From NCBI RefSeq assembly GCF_000169455.1, contig NZ_AAYC01000014.1, positions 1-64,000 of the forward strand: a stretch of 64,000 nucleotides of DNA, given 5' to 3'. This document shows positions 54,413 to 63,466 of this stretch, piece by piece (the stretch's first letter is position 1; each line of letters begins with the position of its first letter). This stretch comes from Roseobacter sp. SK209-2-6. Its GTDB lineage: Bacteria; Pseudomonadota; Alphaproteobacteria; Rhodobacterales; Rhodobacteraceae. Under the pieces are notes generated by a model, which saw nothing but the letters and a program-made list of their open reading frames with translations, ran no database searches and had not been told where the DNA came from. Both the position numbers and the translations under genes were made by a program.

Positions 54413-55192
54413 TCAGGAATCTCTGCGGGTCGAGGCCAGAAAGCCGCGCAGCCGCTCTGATTGGGTATTGCCAAAGACCTCATCGGGTGGGCCCTGCTCT
54501 TCAATCAGCCCCTGATGCAGGAAGACGACCGTGTCAGAGACGTCTGCCGCGAGGTTCATGTCATGGGTCACAATCATCATGGTGCGCCCCTCTTTGGCGA
54601 GGTCCTGGATAACCTTGATGACTTCTTGCTCCAACTCTGGATCAAGCGCCGAGGTGGGCTCATCAAACAGCAGTGCTTCGGGCTCCATGCACAGAGCGCG
54701 GGCAATTGCCGCCCTTTGTTGCTGGCCACCCGAGAGCTGGGCTGGATAGACATCGCATTTGTCGCCAATACCGACTTTGTCCAGGTAGTGGCGGGCCTTT
54801 TCTTCGACTTCGGCCTTGTCCCGCCCCAGCACCGTTACCGGTGCTTCCATCACATTCTGCAGGATCGTCATATGGGACCAGAGGTTGAACTGCTGGAAGA
54901 CCATCGACAGGTTGGTACGAATACGCAGAACCTGTTTGGCATCTGCCGGGCGCCGCGCCAGTCCCTGGCCGCTCCAAGTGATGGGCTCGCCTTTGAACAG
55001 GATTTCGCCCTGTTGGCTATCTTCCAAAAGGTTGCAGCAACGCAGCAGGGTGGATTTGCCCGAACCAGAAGAGCCGATGAGCGATACCACATCTCCACGG
55101 TGGGCGGTGATGTCAACACCTTTGATAACTTCCAGCTCGCCATAGGATTTATGCAGGCCGCGGATCTCGAGTACAGGTGCCGGATTGGTCAA
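54413..55192 (-). CDS. Polar amino acid ABC transporter ATPase (HisP type)
   Basis: A protein of 259 residues. Walker A GSSGSGKST, Q-loop FQQFNLWSHMT, signature LSGGQQQR, Walker B LLFDEPTSALDPE and the THD switch are complete, in the arrangement of HisP. First gene of the four-gene importer. It energises the permeases at 51819-53413. Confidence 0.94.
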   Translation of the reverse strand: MTNPAPVLEIRGLHKSYGELEVIKGVDITAHRGDVVSLIGSSGSGKSTLLRCCNLLEDSQQGEILFKGEPITWSGQGLARRPADAKQVLRIRTNLSMVFQQFNLWSHMTILQNVMEAPVTVLGRDKAEVEEKARHYLDKVGIGDKCDVYPAQLSGGQQQRAAIARALCMEPEALLFDEPTSALDPELEQEVIKVIQDLAKEGRTMMIVTHDMNLAADVSDTVVFLHQGLIEEQGPPDEVFGNTQSERLRGFLASTRRDS

Positions 55193-55327
55193 AGTTGCTT
55201 CGCCCAGTTTAGGAAATTTGCACTAATTGGACCAAAAATTTGATCGAATGCAATGCGTAAACCGGAGGAAATGGAAGGATTTCCTCCGAATTGCGCAAGG
55301 GAAGCTGCGATTGGACCGCGTTCTTGT

Positions 55328-56095
55328 CTAACGACGTGCTTTGATCTTCATCTCGGTGAGAACCGGACCGGGAGGGGTCGGAACCGCGAGATAGTCCGGG
55401 GCGGGAATCAACGCCAGATCCTTAAGATGCAGCCGCGCTCGGCTGTCGCTTTCTAGATCCTGGATGGCAGATTTGATAATCTGAAACAGTGGGCCGGGAT
55501 CATTTGTTATTGCGGTGATATAGGGCAGCCCCGGTGTCGCAGAGGTCCAATCCACCTCACAGAGTTGATCGGCAAAATCATCATGCTCGCGGATCAACTC
55601 CCATGTTAGCGCATCCAGAGCTGCGAAATCCGCTTCGCCCTCCAGTACTGCCTGGGCCGATTTGCGATGCCCGCCGGTTTCCAGCAGAGACCCGGGAAGA
55701 ATATCGCGGTCCTGCATATGGATCAGTGGCGCCGCCCATCCCGATTGGGACAGCCCTTCATTGTAGGCAAAACACCTGCGGTCGAAATCTCTGAGACGAG
55801 GTTTGCTCCCCTCATTGCGTGCAATGAAAACGCTGCGGTAATACCCCGGAGGGCATCCTTCCAGCCCATAATCAGGTGTTCCGATGAGATTCACCTCGCC
55901 ATAAAGCCGTGTTCGGAAAGGGCAGCCACAGGTTTGCGCCAACAGCAGATCCGGCGATTGCCAGGCCTTCCATGGGTCAATATCGCGGTCCAGTTTCTCG
56001 GGCCCTTGGCCCAGAGTGTTGCGGATCTTGGACCAGAAGAGATCATTGTCTTTCTCTAGTTCTGGTCGGTCATACATTCCAAGAAAGGCGATCAA
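55328..56095 (-). CDS. Soluble PhnD-like binding protein
   Basis: A protein of 255 residues resembling the phosphate/phosphonate substrate-binding fold (PhnD). It starts IAFLGMYDRPE and has no signal peptide or lipobox, so it should stay in the cytoplasm. It is not next to a transporter. Four Cys occur (TCGCPF, GCPPG). Its start overlaps the second TerB-like gene by four bases (ATGA). The role may be sensing rather than transport. Confidence 0.75.
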   Translation of the reverse strand: MIAFLGMYDRPELEKDNDLFWSKIRNTLGQGPEKLDRDIDPWKAWQSPDLLLAQTCGCPFRTRLYGEVNLIGTPDYGLEGCPPGYYRSVFIARNEGSKPRLRDFDRRCFAYNEGLSQSGWAAPLIHMQDRDILPGSLLETGGHRKSAQAVLEGEADFAALDALTWELIREHDDFADQLCEVDWTSATPGLPYITAITNDPGPLFQIIKSAIQDLESDSRARLHLKDLALIPAPDYLAVPTPPGPVLTEMKIKARR

Positions 56096-56532
56096 AGGGT
56101 GGCCTCCGCGCGTTGGCGGGCCTGTGCGCTTTCAACATCGCTGACCCCCAAGAGATTGGAGGATAGGCGCATCAGGGCGTCCTCACTGGAATCACGATGA
56201 CCATCAGCCAGAACCACCTGCCACATGGCCTCTACCACGCCAATCCTGTCTTCAAAGGCCACAGCTTCTTTGATAGCCCGGGTAAAACGCACCGTATCCG
56301 GCGCTTCGGCCTCCATCGCTTCGGCCTGCTCCCGCAGAATGATGGCCCCGCCCAGGTCCATGTCAAAGCGGCGGGTGATGATGCGGTCGATACGGTCTTT
56401 CTCCGGCTCTGAGTAATCATGATCGGAACGACCTATACGAACCAACAATGCGGTGAGCGCCAGCTTGGCTCCCTCGTCATTCAGGGGAGCCGCTGCTGGT
56501 TCCAGCAAGCGGGCGAGCAATTCCTTGAACAT
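56092..56532 (-). CDS. TerB-like protein (second copy)
   Basis: A helical protein of 146 residues of the TerB/DjlA-N fold. Acidic pairs in RSDHDYSEPEKDRID and LADGHRDSSEDALM are the metal-binding sites of the fold, which in tellurite-resistance clusters binds Ca or similar ions. ATG 56532 follows GGGGGG by five bases and is preferred to an in-frame ATG at 56544. It is paralogous to the next gene upstream and coupled to the PhnD-like gene downstream. Confidence 0.83.
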   Translation of the reverse strand: MFKELLARLLEPAAAPLNDEGAKLALTALLVRIGRSDHDYSEPEKDRIDRIITRRFDMDLGGAIILREQAEAMEAEAPDTVRFTRAIKEAVAFEDRIGVVEAMWQVVLADGHRDSSEDALMRLSSNLLGVSDVESAQARQRAEATL

Positions 56533-56543
56533 AGATCCCCCCA

Positions 56544-57005
56544 TTAGGTGTTTTCGGCCTGCGCGGCCAATTTACTTCGTGCGCGAGTGCGGGCTGCTTC
56601 ATTATCGGCGTGAGACAGGCCCATCGCCTTATACGCATCTTCGACGATGCGGATCTCGCCCTCATGTTCGTTGCCATCGGCCAGGACCACTTCCCACAGG
56701 GCGTCCAAAGCAGCCAACCGCTCTTCCAACCCGGTTGTTTCGCGGATCAAGCGCCCAAAGGTATCTGTCTCGGGGGCAGCCATATGCAGCTTTTCGCAGG
56801 TGGCGCGCACCTTGGCTGCTTCAATGGCGTTGTGCTGATAAAGCCGCGCAAGGATGCGATCGATCAGGCTGATCTCTTCCACAAGATAGGCGCGGTCCGA
56901 CTGCGCCACCCGCACCAGCAAGGCCCCTAGAGCAAGTTCAGCATCGGGATCGGGCAAGGCCGGTGTTTCAGAGGGCCGAAAGGCCTGGAAAAACTTCTTG
57001 AGCAT
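56544..57005 (-). CDS. TerB-like protein (first copy)
   Basis: A helical protein of 153 residues, parallel to the TerB-like protein that follows. QSDRAYLVEEISLID and LADGNEHEGEIRIVED hold the two acidic sites. The stop overlaps a possible start of the second copy. No other ter genes are present, so tellurite resistance is not implied. ATG 57005 was chosen, as the longer frame has no similarity. Confidence 0.83.
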   Translation of the reverse strand: MLKKFFQAFRPSETPALPDPDAELALGALLVRVAQSDRAYLVEEISLIDRILARLYQHNAIEAAKVRATCEKLHMAAPETDTFGRLIRETTGLEERLAALDALWEVVLADGNEHEGEIRIVEDAYKAMGLSHADNEAARTRARSKLAAQAENT

Positions 57006-57110
57006 GCTGTCACTATACTCCCAATTGGGCGCTGCAATGCAGGGCAATCTTCGCAGTCCGTCGCCAGGGCGCGGGGTCGTCGCTGAGTCTGAGTGCCGGA
57101 TGCACCCGCA

Positions 57111-57404
57111 TCAGCCATCATAGCCTTCGATGATCTCCATGTCTCCGGTCGCCACCGGATCACGGAGAAGTTTTGCATCCTGATAGGCAATGGAATCATA
57201 GCAGGATTTTGCGGTTTCAAAATCCTTGAACTCTATGACAACCGTTCTAGCGCGCAGATGACCCTCTCGGATCTCCTTTGACCCACCCCGGATCAGAAAA
57301 CGCGCGCCATATTCGGCAAAGGGGGCGGCATTGGCAGACACGTAATCCTTGTAGCGTTCCGCATCGTCTACATCGACATGCGCAACCCAATAGCCCTTTG
57401 GCAT
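57111..57404 (-). CDS. DUF1330 ferredoxin-like-fold protein
   Basis: A protein of 97 residues. GYWVAHVDVDDAERYKDYV and VIEFKDFETAKSCYDS match DUF1330, a dimeric alpha+beta barrel fold related to ABM domains. No enzymatic role is established. It lies between the TerB-like genes and valS and may be monocistronic. Confidence 0.85.
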   Translation of the reverse strand: MPKGYWVAHVDVDDAERYKDYVSANAAPFAEYGARFLIRGGSKEIREGHLRARTVVIEFKDFETAKSCYDSIAYQDAKLLRDPVATGDMEIIEGYDG

Positions 57405-57541
57405 GGCCAGATCTCCCCCAATTTAGTCAAGGCTAAGCTGATACAGTTTGGAGCCAAAGACAATGGTGAGCCTGCAGCCATTTTCCCCTTAAACTATAAA
57501 AGCAGCAGAAAAATTGCCGTAATTCCTTTGTGCTTTCAAAG

Positions 57542-57571
57542 AGGAACGCCCACCAAAAGGCGGGCGTTCCT
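57542..57571 (-). terminator. Intrinsic terminator of valS
   Basis: A 10-bp stem (AGGAACGCCC/GGGCGTTCCT) with an inner CC-AAAA-GG loop lies 25 bases after the valS stop, followed by CTCTTT on the minus strand. Confidence 0.7.
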
Positions 57572-57595
57572 GATGTGCTTTCGATTGGTGGAAAC

Positions 57596-60500
57596 CTAGC
57601 CCAGCTCTTGCAAACGGGCCAGGGCTTCCTTGATCTTGGCCTCTTCCTCTTCGCGCAGAGCGAGGTTTGCGCGGGCTTCTGCCACAACCTCATCGGGTGC
57701 GGAGGCGGTGAATTTGGGGTTGTTCAGACGCCCGCGTAGACCGCCCAGCTCCTTGGCCAGCTTGCCGAGGGTCTTTTCCAGACGTGCCTTTTCGGCACCC
57801 ACGTCGATCACATCCGCCAGCGGCAACCCGAAGGAGGCGCCGGGTGCTGCCACAGAAGCGCAGCCCTTGGGGAAGCTCTCGACCTGCTCCAACTCGGTGA
57901 TGCGGGCCAGCTTCTGGATCATCGCTTCGTTCTTTTCCCAGGCAGAGCGGGCCTGGTTGGAGAACTCGGTGACGACCATCGGGATCTTGGCGCCCGCAGG
58001 CACATGCATCTGCGCGCGGGTGGAGCGGATGTTCTCAATCGCGGTGATCACCCAGTTCATCTCGGCGTCCGCATCCGCGTTTACCAGCTCAGCGCCGTAA
58101 GTAGGCCAGTCCTGATGCACCAGCATGTTTTCACGCTTGGCTGTATTGCCCCACAGTTCCTCGGTGATGAAGGGCATGATCGGGTGCAAGAGGATCATGC
58201 ATTGATCCAGGACCCAGCCCAGCGTCTGGCGGGTCTCTGCAATCACCGCTTCATCGTCCGAGTTGAACAGGGGCTTCGAAAGCTCGATATACCAGTCGCA
58301 AACCTTACCCCAGGTAAAGGCATAGAGCGCATTGGCTGCGTCGTTGAAGCGGTAGGCCTCCAGCGCTGCGTCCACTTCCACGCGCACCTTGGCGGTCTCG
58401 CCGATGATCCACTGGTTCACGGCGGCCTGCGCATCGGGGCAGGTATAGGCCGGAACGTCTGCGTCATAGACCTTGTTGAAATGGGCAAAGTTCACCGCAT
58501 TCCACAGCTTGGTGCCAAAGTTCCGGTACCCCTTGAGGCGTTCCATATCCAGTTTCAGCACGCCGCCAAGTGCGGCCATCGCAGCGGAGGAGAAGCGCAG
58601 CGCGTCGGCGCCGAATTCATCAATGATTTCCAGCGGGTCCACCACGTTGCCGGTGGATTTCGACATCTTCTTGCCTTTTGCGTCGCGCACCAGGCCATGC
58701 AGGTAGACGGTGTCAAACGGGATCTGATCGACCACAGCCAGCTGCATCATCATCATCCGGGCGACCCAGAAGAACAGGATGTCCTGACCGGTGACAAGCG
58801 TCGAAGTTGGGAAGTATTTCTGCATCTCGGCCGTGTCTTCCGGCCAGCCCAGCGTGCCGATGGGCCAAAGGCCGGAGGAGAACCAGGTGTCCAGCACGTC
58901 GGGGTCGCGCCAAACTGGCACAAGCAACCCTTCTCCCAGTTTTGAGGCGATGCCGGAGTTTACTGCAAAACGGAAGCTGTTGATAAGCTCTTCAGCCTCA
59001 CCGCGAGATTCTACCTGCACAACTCCAACTTCGCCGTAATACTCAGCCAGTTGTGCAAAAAGATCCTCTTCATTCGCAGCGCAAAAGAAGGCGAGCTCGT
59101 CGTTCGCAACACCATCTGTTGTTTGTAGGCTTGGTCCATACCAAACTGGGATCTGATGGCCCCACCACAGCTGGCGCGAGATGCACCAGGGCTCGATGTT
59201 TTCCAGCCAGTGGTAATAGGTCTTCTCACCGCTTTCCGGCAGGATCTTCACATCGCCATTGCGCACGGCATCAAGCGCCGGGCCGACAACCTTTTCCGCG
59301 TCCACAAACCACTGGTCGGTCAGCATCGGCTCGATCACAACCTTGGAGCGGTCGCCAAAGGGCTGCATGATCGGCTTGTTCTCGACGTAAGGAACCGTCT
59401 CGGTGACTTGCGTCTCTTCGCCGTCCTCGCCCTTGACGGTCTTGGTCTCAGAAACCATCACCGCCAGGCCTTCGCTGGTGATCTGCTCGACCACAAGTTT
59501 GCGGGCCTCGAACCGGTCCAACCCGCGCAGCTCATCTGGCACCAGGTTGACGGCGTCGGCTTCATTCTCGGTCAGGGTTTTCTCGCCTTTGGCGACAGAC
59601 ATGGCGAGGGTGGCAGCGGCATCATAGCTGTCGCCGTCCGCACGCATTGCGCCCTTCATGTCCATCAGGCGGTACATCGGAATGCCGCCGCGCTTGGCGA
59701 CCTGATAGTCGTTGAAATCATGCGCGCCGGTGATCTTCACCGCGCCAGAGCCGAAATCCTTGTCCGGGTACTCATCAGTGATGATCGGGATCAACCGGCG
59801 GTGTTCTTTGGGGCCGACCGGGATTTCGCAGAGTTTGCCCACAATAGGAGCATAGCGCTCGTCCGAGGGGTGCACAGCCACCGCACCGTCGCCCAGCATG
59901 GTCTCGGGGCGGGTGGTGGCGATGGAGATATAGTCACGGGTTTCCCGCAGGGTGACATTGCCGTCTTCGTCTTTCTCGACGTACTCATAAGTGGCGCCGC
60001 CTGCCAGCGGGTATTTGAAGTGCCACATGTGGCCGGCGACCTCGATATTCTCCACCTCAAGGTCGGAAATCGCGGTCTCGAAATGCGGGTCCCAGTTGAC
60101 CAGCCGCTTGCCGCGGTAGATCAGCCCCTTGTTGTACATCTCCACAAAGACCTTGATCACGGCATCGTGGAAGTTGGGGGAGTTCTCGTGCCCTGTGCGG
60201 GTATCACCCTGGGCGCCCGCCATGGTGAAGGCGGTGCGAGAGAAGTCGCACGATGCGCCGAGGCGTTTCAGCTGTTCCACGATGGTGCCGCCGGATTGCT
60301 CTTTCCATTCCCAGACCTTCTCCAGGAATTTTTCACGGCCCAGTTCGGCGCGGGAGGGCTGTTGGCTCTTGGCCAGCTCGCGCTCCACCACCATTTGCGT
60401 CGCGATGCCTGCGTGGTCGGTGCCCGGCTGCCACAGGGTGTCAAAGCCCTGCATGCGTTTCCAGCGGATCAGGATATCCTGCAGCGTGTTGTTGAAGGCA

Positions 60501-60667
60501 TGGCCCATGTGCAATACGCCGGTGACATTCGGCGGCGGGATCATGATGCAATAGGTGGAGGCTTCAGGCTTGGCATTGGCGCCTGCCTTGAAACAGCCGG
60601 CCTCTTCCCAGGCCTTGTAAAGGCGGCTTTCGGCTTCGCCTGCGTTGAATGTCTTTTCCATCGCCAT
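57596..60667 (-). CDS. valS: Valyl-tRNA synthetase
   Basis: The enzyme charges tRNA-Val and edits threonine. The protein has 1023 residues, against 951 in E. coli. [14 protein letters not shown] carries the HIGH motif and [10 protein letters not shown] the KMSKS motif; [12 protein letters not shown] is the catalytic-domain WFSSG block, and a C-terminal coiled coil (about 955-1020) binds tRNA. About 35 extra residues (around 515-575) precede the WFSS block, encoded by a stretch of lower GC. ATG 60667 has AGGA eight bases upstream; a Met two codons on is possible. The upstream open frame is not conserved. Confidence 0.96.
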   Translation of the reverse strand: MAMEKTFNAGEAESRLYKAWEEAGCFKAGANAKPEASTYCIMIPPPNVTGVLHMGHAFNNTLQDILIRWKRMQGFDTLWQPGTDHAGIATQMVVERELAKSQQPSRAELGREKFLEKVWEWKEQSGGTIVEQLKRLGASCDFSRTAFTMAGAQGDTRTGHENSPNFHDAVIKVFVEMYNKGLIYRGKRLVNWDPHFETAISDLEVENIEVAGHMWHFKYPLAGGATYEYVEKDEDGNVTLRETRDYISIATTRPETMLGDGAVAVHPSDERYAPIVGKLCEIPVGPKEHRRLIPIITDEYPDKDFGSGAVKITGAHDFNDYQVAKRGGIPMYRLMDMKGAMRADGDSYDAAATLAMSVAKGEKTLTENEADAVNLVPDELRGLDRFEARKLVVEQITSEGLAVMVSETKTVKGEDGEETQVTETVPYVENKPIMQPFGDRSKVVIEPMLTDQWFVDAEKVVGPALDAVRNGDVKILPESGEKTYYHWLENIEPWCISRQLWWGHQIPVWYGPSLQTTDGVANDELAFFCAANEEDLFAQLAEYYGEVGVVQVESRGEAEELINSFRFAVNSGIASKLGEGLLVPVWRDPDVLDTWFSSGLWPIGTLGWPEDTAEMQKYFPTSTLVTGQDILFFWVARMMMMQLAVVDQIPFDTVYLHGLVRDAKGKKMSKSTGNVVDPLEIIDEFGADALRFSSAAMAALGGVLKLDMERLKGYRNFGTKLWNAVNFAHFNKVYDADVPAYTCPDAQAAVNQWIIGETAKVRVEVDAALEAYRFNDAANALYAFTWGKVCDWYIELSKPLFNSDDEAVIAETRQTLGWVLDQCMILLHPIMPFITEELWGNTAKRENMLVHQDWPTYGAELVNADADAEMNWVITAIENIRSTRAQMHVPAGAKIPMVVTEFSNQARSAWEKNEAMIQKLARITELEQVESFPKGCASVAAPGASFGLPLADVIDVGAEKARLEKTLGKLAKELGGLRGRLNNPKFTASAPDEVVAEARANLALREEEEAKIKEALARLQELG

Positions 60668-60809
60668 CAGATCGGTCCTGCGTGCATAAAATCGGTTTGA
60701 TGCCTCCCATAACGAATAGGGGCGCAAAGGAAAAGGGAGTGCGTCTTGCACTCCCTCTGATGCCACTGCAGATGCGGCGAAATTGACGCTGCCGCTTCCT
60801 TGGGTTGAC

Positions 60810-61814
60810 TTAGCTCATCCAGATCTTGCGGCGGCGCTGCTTGACCATCTCATTCCCGTCTTCGGTGCCGTCATGGAAGGTGTTGAACCACTCGTCCCAG
60901 GGCGTTTCATAGGTGCCATAGTTGCAGTCAAAGAAACGGTGGTGCAGCTGGTGGAAGAAGTCGCCGACCAGGAATTTGGCCTTGTTGCCGAGTTTGAGGT
61001 TCTCGAACCCGGCGTGCGAAGTGGGCGCGCCGATGCCGTGGTGGAACAAAAGGAAGATCGCCAGAACAGGGTGCGAGGGCAAGAGGAAGAAAATCATCGT
61101 ATCGAACATCAGAAAGAAGCTCTCCACCGGGTGCATCGCCAGGCCGGACCAGGGGCCAGTATTGATATTGCGGTGATGCCAGGCGTGCACCTTGGTATAG
61201 AGCACGCCCACATGCAGCAGCCGGTGCAGCCAGTAGAAATGGAAGCCCGCCCAGATTGGGATGAAGATCGTCATCAGTGTGAATGTGATCGGATTGCCGT
61301 CCAACGTGATCATGGTGATCCAGCCATTGGCATAGGCGTATAGGATAAAGCTCTCCCAGAAGGTCCAGAAGGTAAGGGCAGGCCCAAGGGTCCAAAACAT
61401 ATTGTCCCAGACCTGATTTTTGAAGGTAAAGACCTTGGCGCCCTTCATCATCGGGCGCATGTCATAGCGGTATTCGTTCGCTTGCGTGCGGAACTTCCAC
61501 AGCGCCAGATGCAGCCCCCCGGCGACGACCATCAGGATGCAGAAGTTGCGCAGCCAGATCTCAAACACCCAGTCCCAGCTAAGCGTCGCGATCCGGTCCA
61601 GCGAGGGGGTGAAGAAATTCCAGGTGATCACGGCAAAAAACAGCAGGAGTGCGCGCAGCGCCAGCGGGTTCCAGCTCTGCAGCAGGTATTTGAGTGAGGC
61701 GAGCGGCTTTATCGGCCAGTCCCAATAGGGGGAGGTCTGGATTGGTAGTGCGGGTGTAAAGTTCCAAATCCGGCGTTTGGCACGTGTAGGCGTTTCGGGG
61801 GCGGGACTGTTCAT
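60810..61814 (-). CDS. Sterol desaturase/fatty-acid hydroxylase-family protein
   Basis: A membrane protein of 334 residues with at least four helices. The di-iron histidine boxes are visible: HRLLH, HAWHHRN and the late HQLHHRFFD; a further HH occurs in FLLFHHGIG. Members oxidise lipid carbon chains (sterols, fatty acids, hopanoids). The substrate is unknown. It is divergent from a LysR regulator, which is its probable activator. Confidence 0.88.
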   Translation of the reverse strand: MNSPAPETPTRAKRRIWNFTPALPIQTSPYWDWPIKPLASLKYLLQSWNPLALRALLLFFAVITWNFFTPSLDRIATLSWDWVFEIWLRNFCILMVVAGGLHLALWKFRTQANEYRYDMRPMMKGAKVFTFKNQVWDNMFWTLGPALTFWTFWESFILYAYANGWITMITLDGNPITFTLMTIFIPIWAGFHFYWLHRLLHVGVLYTKVHAWHHRNINTGPWSGLAMHPVESFFLMFDTMIFFLLPSHPVLAIFLLFHHGIGAPTSHAGFENLKLGNKAKFLVGDFFHQLHHRFFDCNYGTYETPWDEWFNTFHDGTEDGNEMVKQRRRKIWMS

Positions 61815-61928
61815 GTCTCGTCTCTCACTCTGGCTGAAATTGGGGAGGCTGCGCTGGACGCATCTCTGTTCGCTGGCAGTAGCCTAAGCCGAGGGCAGAA
61901 TTTTCCAGCATGGTATGTCTTGCAGGTA

Positions 61929-61949
61929 AGGCTAAGTTTTGCTTAGCCT
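61929..61949. promoter_or_regulatory. Palindrome between desaturase and LysR genes
   Basis: AGGCTAAG-TTTTG-CTTAGCCT is a perfect 8-base inverted repeat in the divergent gap, ending five bases before the LysR start codon. It is a likely LysR binding site that would both control the desaturase and block the regulator's own ribosome site. Confidence 0.55.
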
Positions 61950-61954
61950 GGACC

Positions 61955-62863
61955 ATGACAACCCGTATTCCTTCACTGAACTGGCTGCGAGTCTTTGAAG
62001 CAGCCGCCCGCACCGAGAGCTTTGCCAAAGCCGCCGCGCAGTTGAACATGTCAGCGGCAGCGGTCAGCCAGCAGGTGAAGGCACTGGAAACGCAGCTCGG
62101 CACGCCCTTGTTTCAGCGCCATGCCCATGCGGTCACCCTGACCGAGGCGGGGCGGGCCTATCTGCCATCGGTGCAGCAGTCCCTGCTGATGCTGGAGACC
62201 GCGACAACCGGGCTGTTCGGCGAGAGCCGCGAACAGCGGCTTTTTGTTCAATCGGTGCTGTTGTTTGCCCATGGGGTGCTGGCGCCTGGGCTGGCAGAGT
62301 TTCAGGCCCTGCATCCGCAGATTAATCTGGCGCTGAGCACCGGCAATATGGCCACGGATTTTGCCAATCGATTTGCTGATCTGCAGATCGTCTTTGGCAA
62401 TCCCAATCTCTTTGGCAGTGAAGGGGATGAGCTGATGCGCGAAGTGCTCTTTCCGGTGGCGCTGCCAGAGATCGCAGCGCAGATCCAGTCGCCGCAGGAT
62501 CTGATGAAGTTCACCCTGATCGAGGTCTCCACCCATCGTGCCAGCTGGGTGCATCTCTTTGAGGAGCAGCGTCTGCCTCATGGGCAGGCGCGTTATTTCT
62601 TTGCGGATAACTCCCTCATGGCAGCGGAGCTGGCAGCGCAGGGGCTGGGCGTGGCACTGGCGCGTGCGCCTGCATCTGATGCGGTAATGCAAAGATCAGG
62701 CCTGGTGCCCTGCCTGCCAGAGATTTCGGTGCCGGGGCAGGAGGCTTATCATCTGATCTACCCCGATGGCAGCGCCTTGCGCCCGGCTGCCAAGCGGTTC
62801 AGGGAGTGGCTGTTGGATTTTGTGCGGACGGTTGGAAGCCGATTAGCTGAGGGCAGCGCCTGA
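61955..62863 (+). CDS. LysR-family transcription regulator (GcvA-like)
   Basis: A protein of 302 residues. The LysR HTH (about 6-65) has LNWLRVFEAAARTESFAKAA and LNMSAAAVSQQVKALE; the C-terminal periplasmic-binding fold senses an effector. The N-terminal wording resembles GcvA/AmpR. It is divergent from the desaturase gene. ATG 61955 starts the HTH; a longer open frame (61910) crosses the operator. Confidence 0.88.
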   Translation: MTTRIPSLNWLRVFEAAARTESFAKAAAQLNMSAAAVSQQVKALETQLGTPLFQRHAHAVTLTEAGRAYLPSVQQSLLMLETATTGLFGESREQRLFVQSVLLFAHGVLAPGLAEFQALHPQINLALSTGNMATDFANRFADLQIVFGNPNLFGSEGDELMREVLFPVALPEIAAQIQSPQDLMKFTLIEVSTHRASWVHLFEEQRLPHGQARYFFADNSLMAAELAAQGLGVALARAPASDAVMQRSGLVPCLPEISVPGQEAYHLIYPDGSALRPAAKRFREWLLDFVRTVGSRLAEGSA

Positions 62864-62877
62864 GCCAGGGTGGGCGC

Positions 62878-62899
62878 TGCCCGGCCTACCGGCCGGGCA
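62878..62899. terminator. Hairpin between LysR and Lrp genes
   Basis: A perfect 9-bp stem (TGCCCGGCC/GGCCGGGCA) with a TACC loop separates two convergent genes. No T-run follows on either strand; termination is probable from position only. Confidence 0.45.
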
Positions 62900-62924
62900 A
62901 TTCAGTGATGCGCTGGGAAAACGA

Positions 62925-63359
62925 CTACCCGGTCCTGTCCAGCTTGGTGGCCAGATGGATCAGGCTCTCCGAGGACCGCACTCCGCGCGCGCCAGCTATA
63001 TGGTCGATGGTCTCGTCCAGCTCGGCTGTGCTTTGCGCCACCACCTGCGCCAGCAGGTCAAACCGCCCGGATGTGGTATGCACCACCTCCACTCCGGGCA
63101 GGCTGCGCAGCCGGGCAAGGACCTCGGGCCCGGAGCGCGGCTCTATCGACATCAGCACTGTGGCTTGCAGAGGTGGACGGGCCGTCGCAGAGGCCCGCAA
63201 GGTATAGCCAACAATGGCGCCGGTGTTTTCCAGGCGTTCCAGCCGCGCCTGAACCGTAGTGCGGGCCAGCCCCAGCGCGCGCGCAAGGTCAGAGACCGAA
63301 CGGCGCGCGTTCTCCCGCAGCAGGGTCATCAGTTTCTGGTCAATCTCGTCGATATTCAT
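62925..63359 (-). CDS. Lrp/AsnC-family regulator
   Basis: A protein of 144 residues. The N-terminal HTH (about 4-50) reads RRSVSDLARALGLARTTVQ. The C-terminal RAM domain (about 65-140) binds amino acids and forms octamers. It is divergent from the PLP decarboxylase gene and most likely responds to its amino acid substrate or product. Confidence 0.92.
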   Translation of the reverse strand: MNIDEIDQKLMTLLRENARRSVSDLARALGLARTTVQARLERLENTGAIVGYTLRASATARPPLQATVLMSIEPRSGPEVLARLRSLPGVEVVHTTSGRFDLLAQVVAQSTAELDETIDHIAGARGVRSSESLIHLATKLDRTG

Positions 63360-63373
63360 GTGACTCTTCGCAA

Positions 63374-63395
63374 AATGACGTAACTTTTCGTCATT
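63374..63395. promoter_or_regulatory. Inverted repeat in the Lrp/decarboxylase gap
   Basis: AATGACG-N8-CGTCATT is an inverted repeat centred between the two divergent genes, 15 bases from the Lrp start. Lrp/AsnC proteins bind such imperfect AT-rich dyads. The assignment is positional. Confidence 0.5.
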
Positions 63396-63466
63396 ATAGA
63401 CAGAGTGCCGAGAGGAATCGACGGGAAATCCGCGGAAAATATGAAAAACAGATGAGGCTTAATCTG

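Noticed and set aside
55328-57005. Tellurite resistance operon
   Set aside because: Only TerB-like folds are present; TerC, TerD and TerZ are absent.
59156-60700. 514-codon open frame on the plus strand
   Set aside because: It lies antisense to valS and reflects codon bias of a GC-rich gene. No ribosome site or domain was seen.
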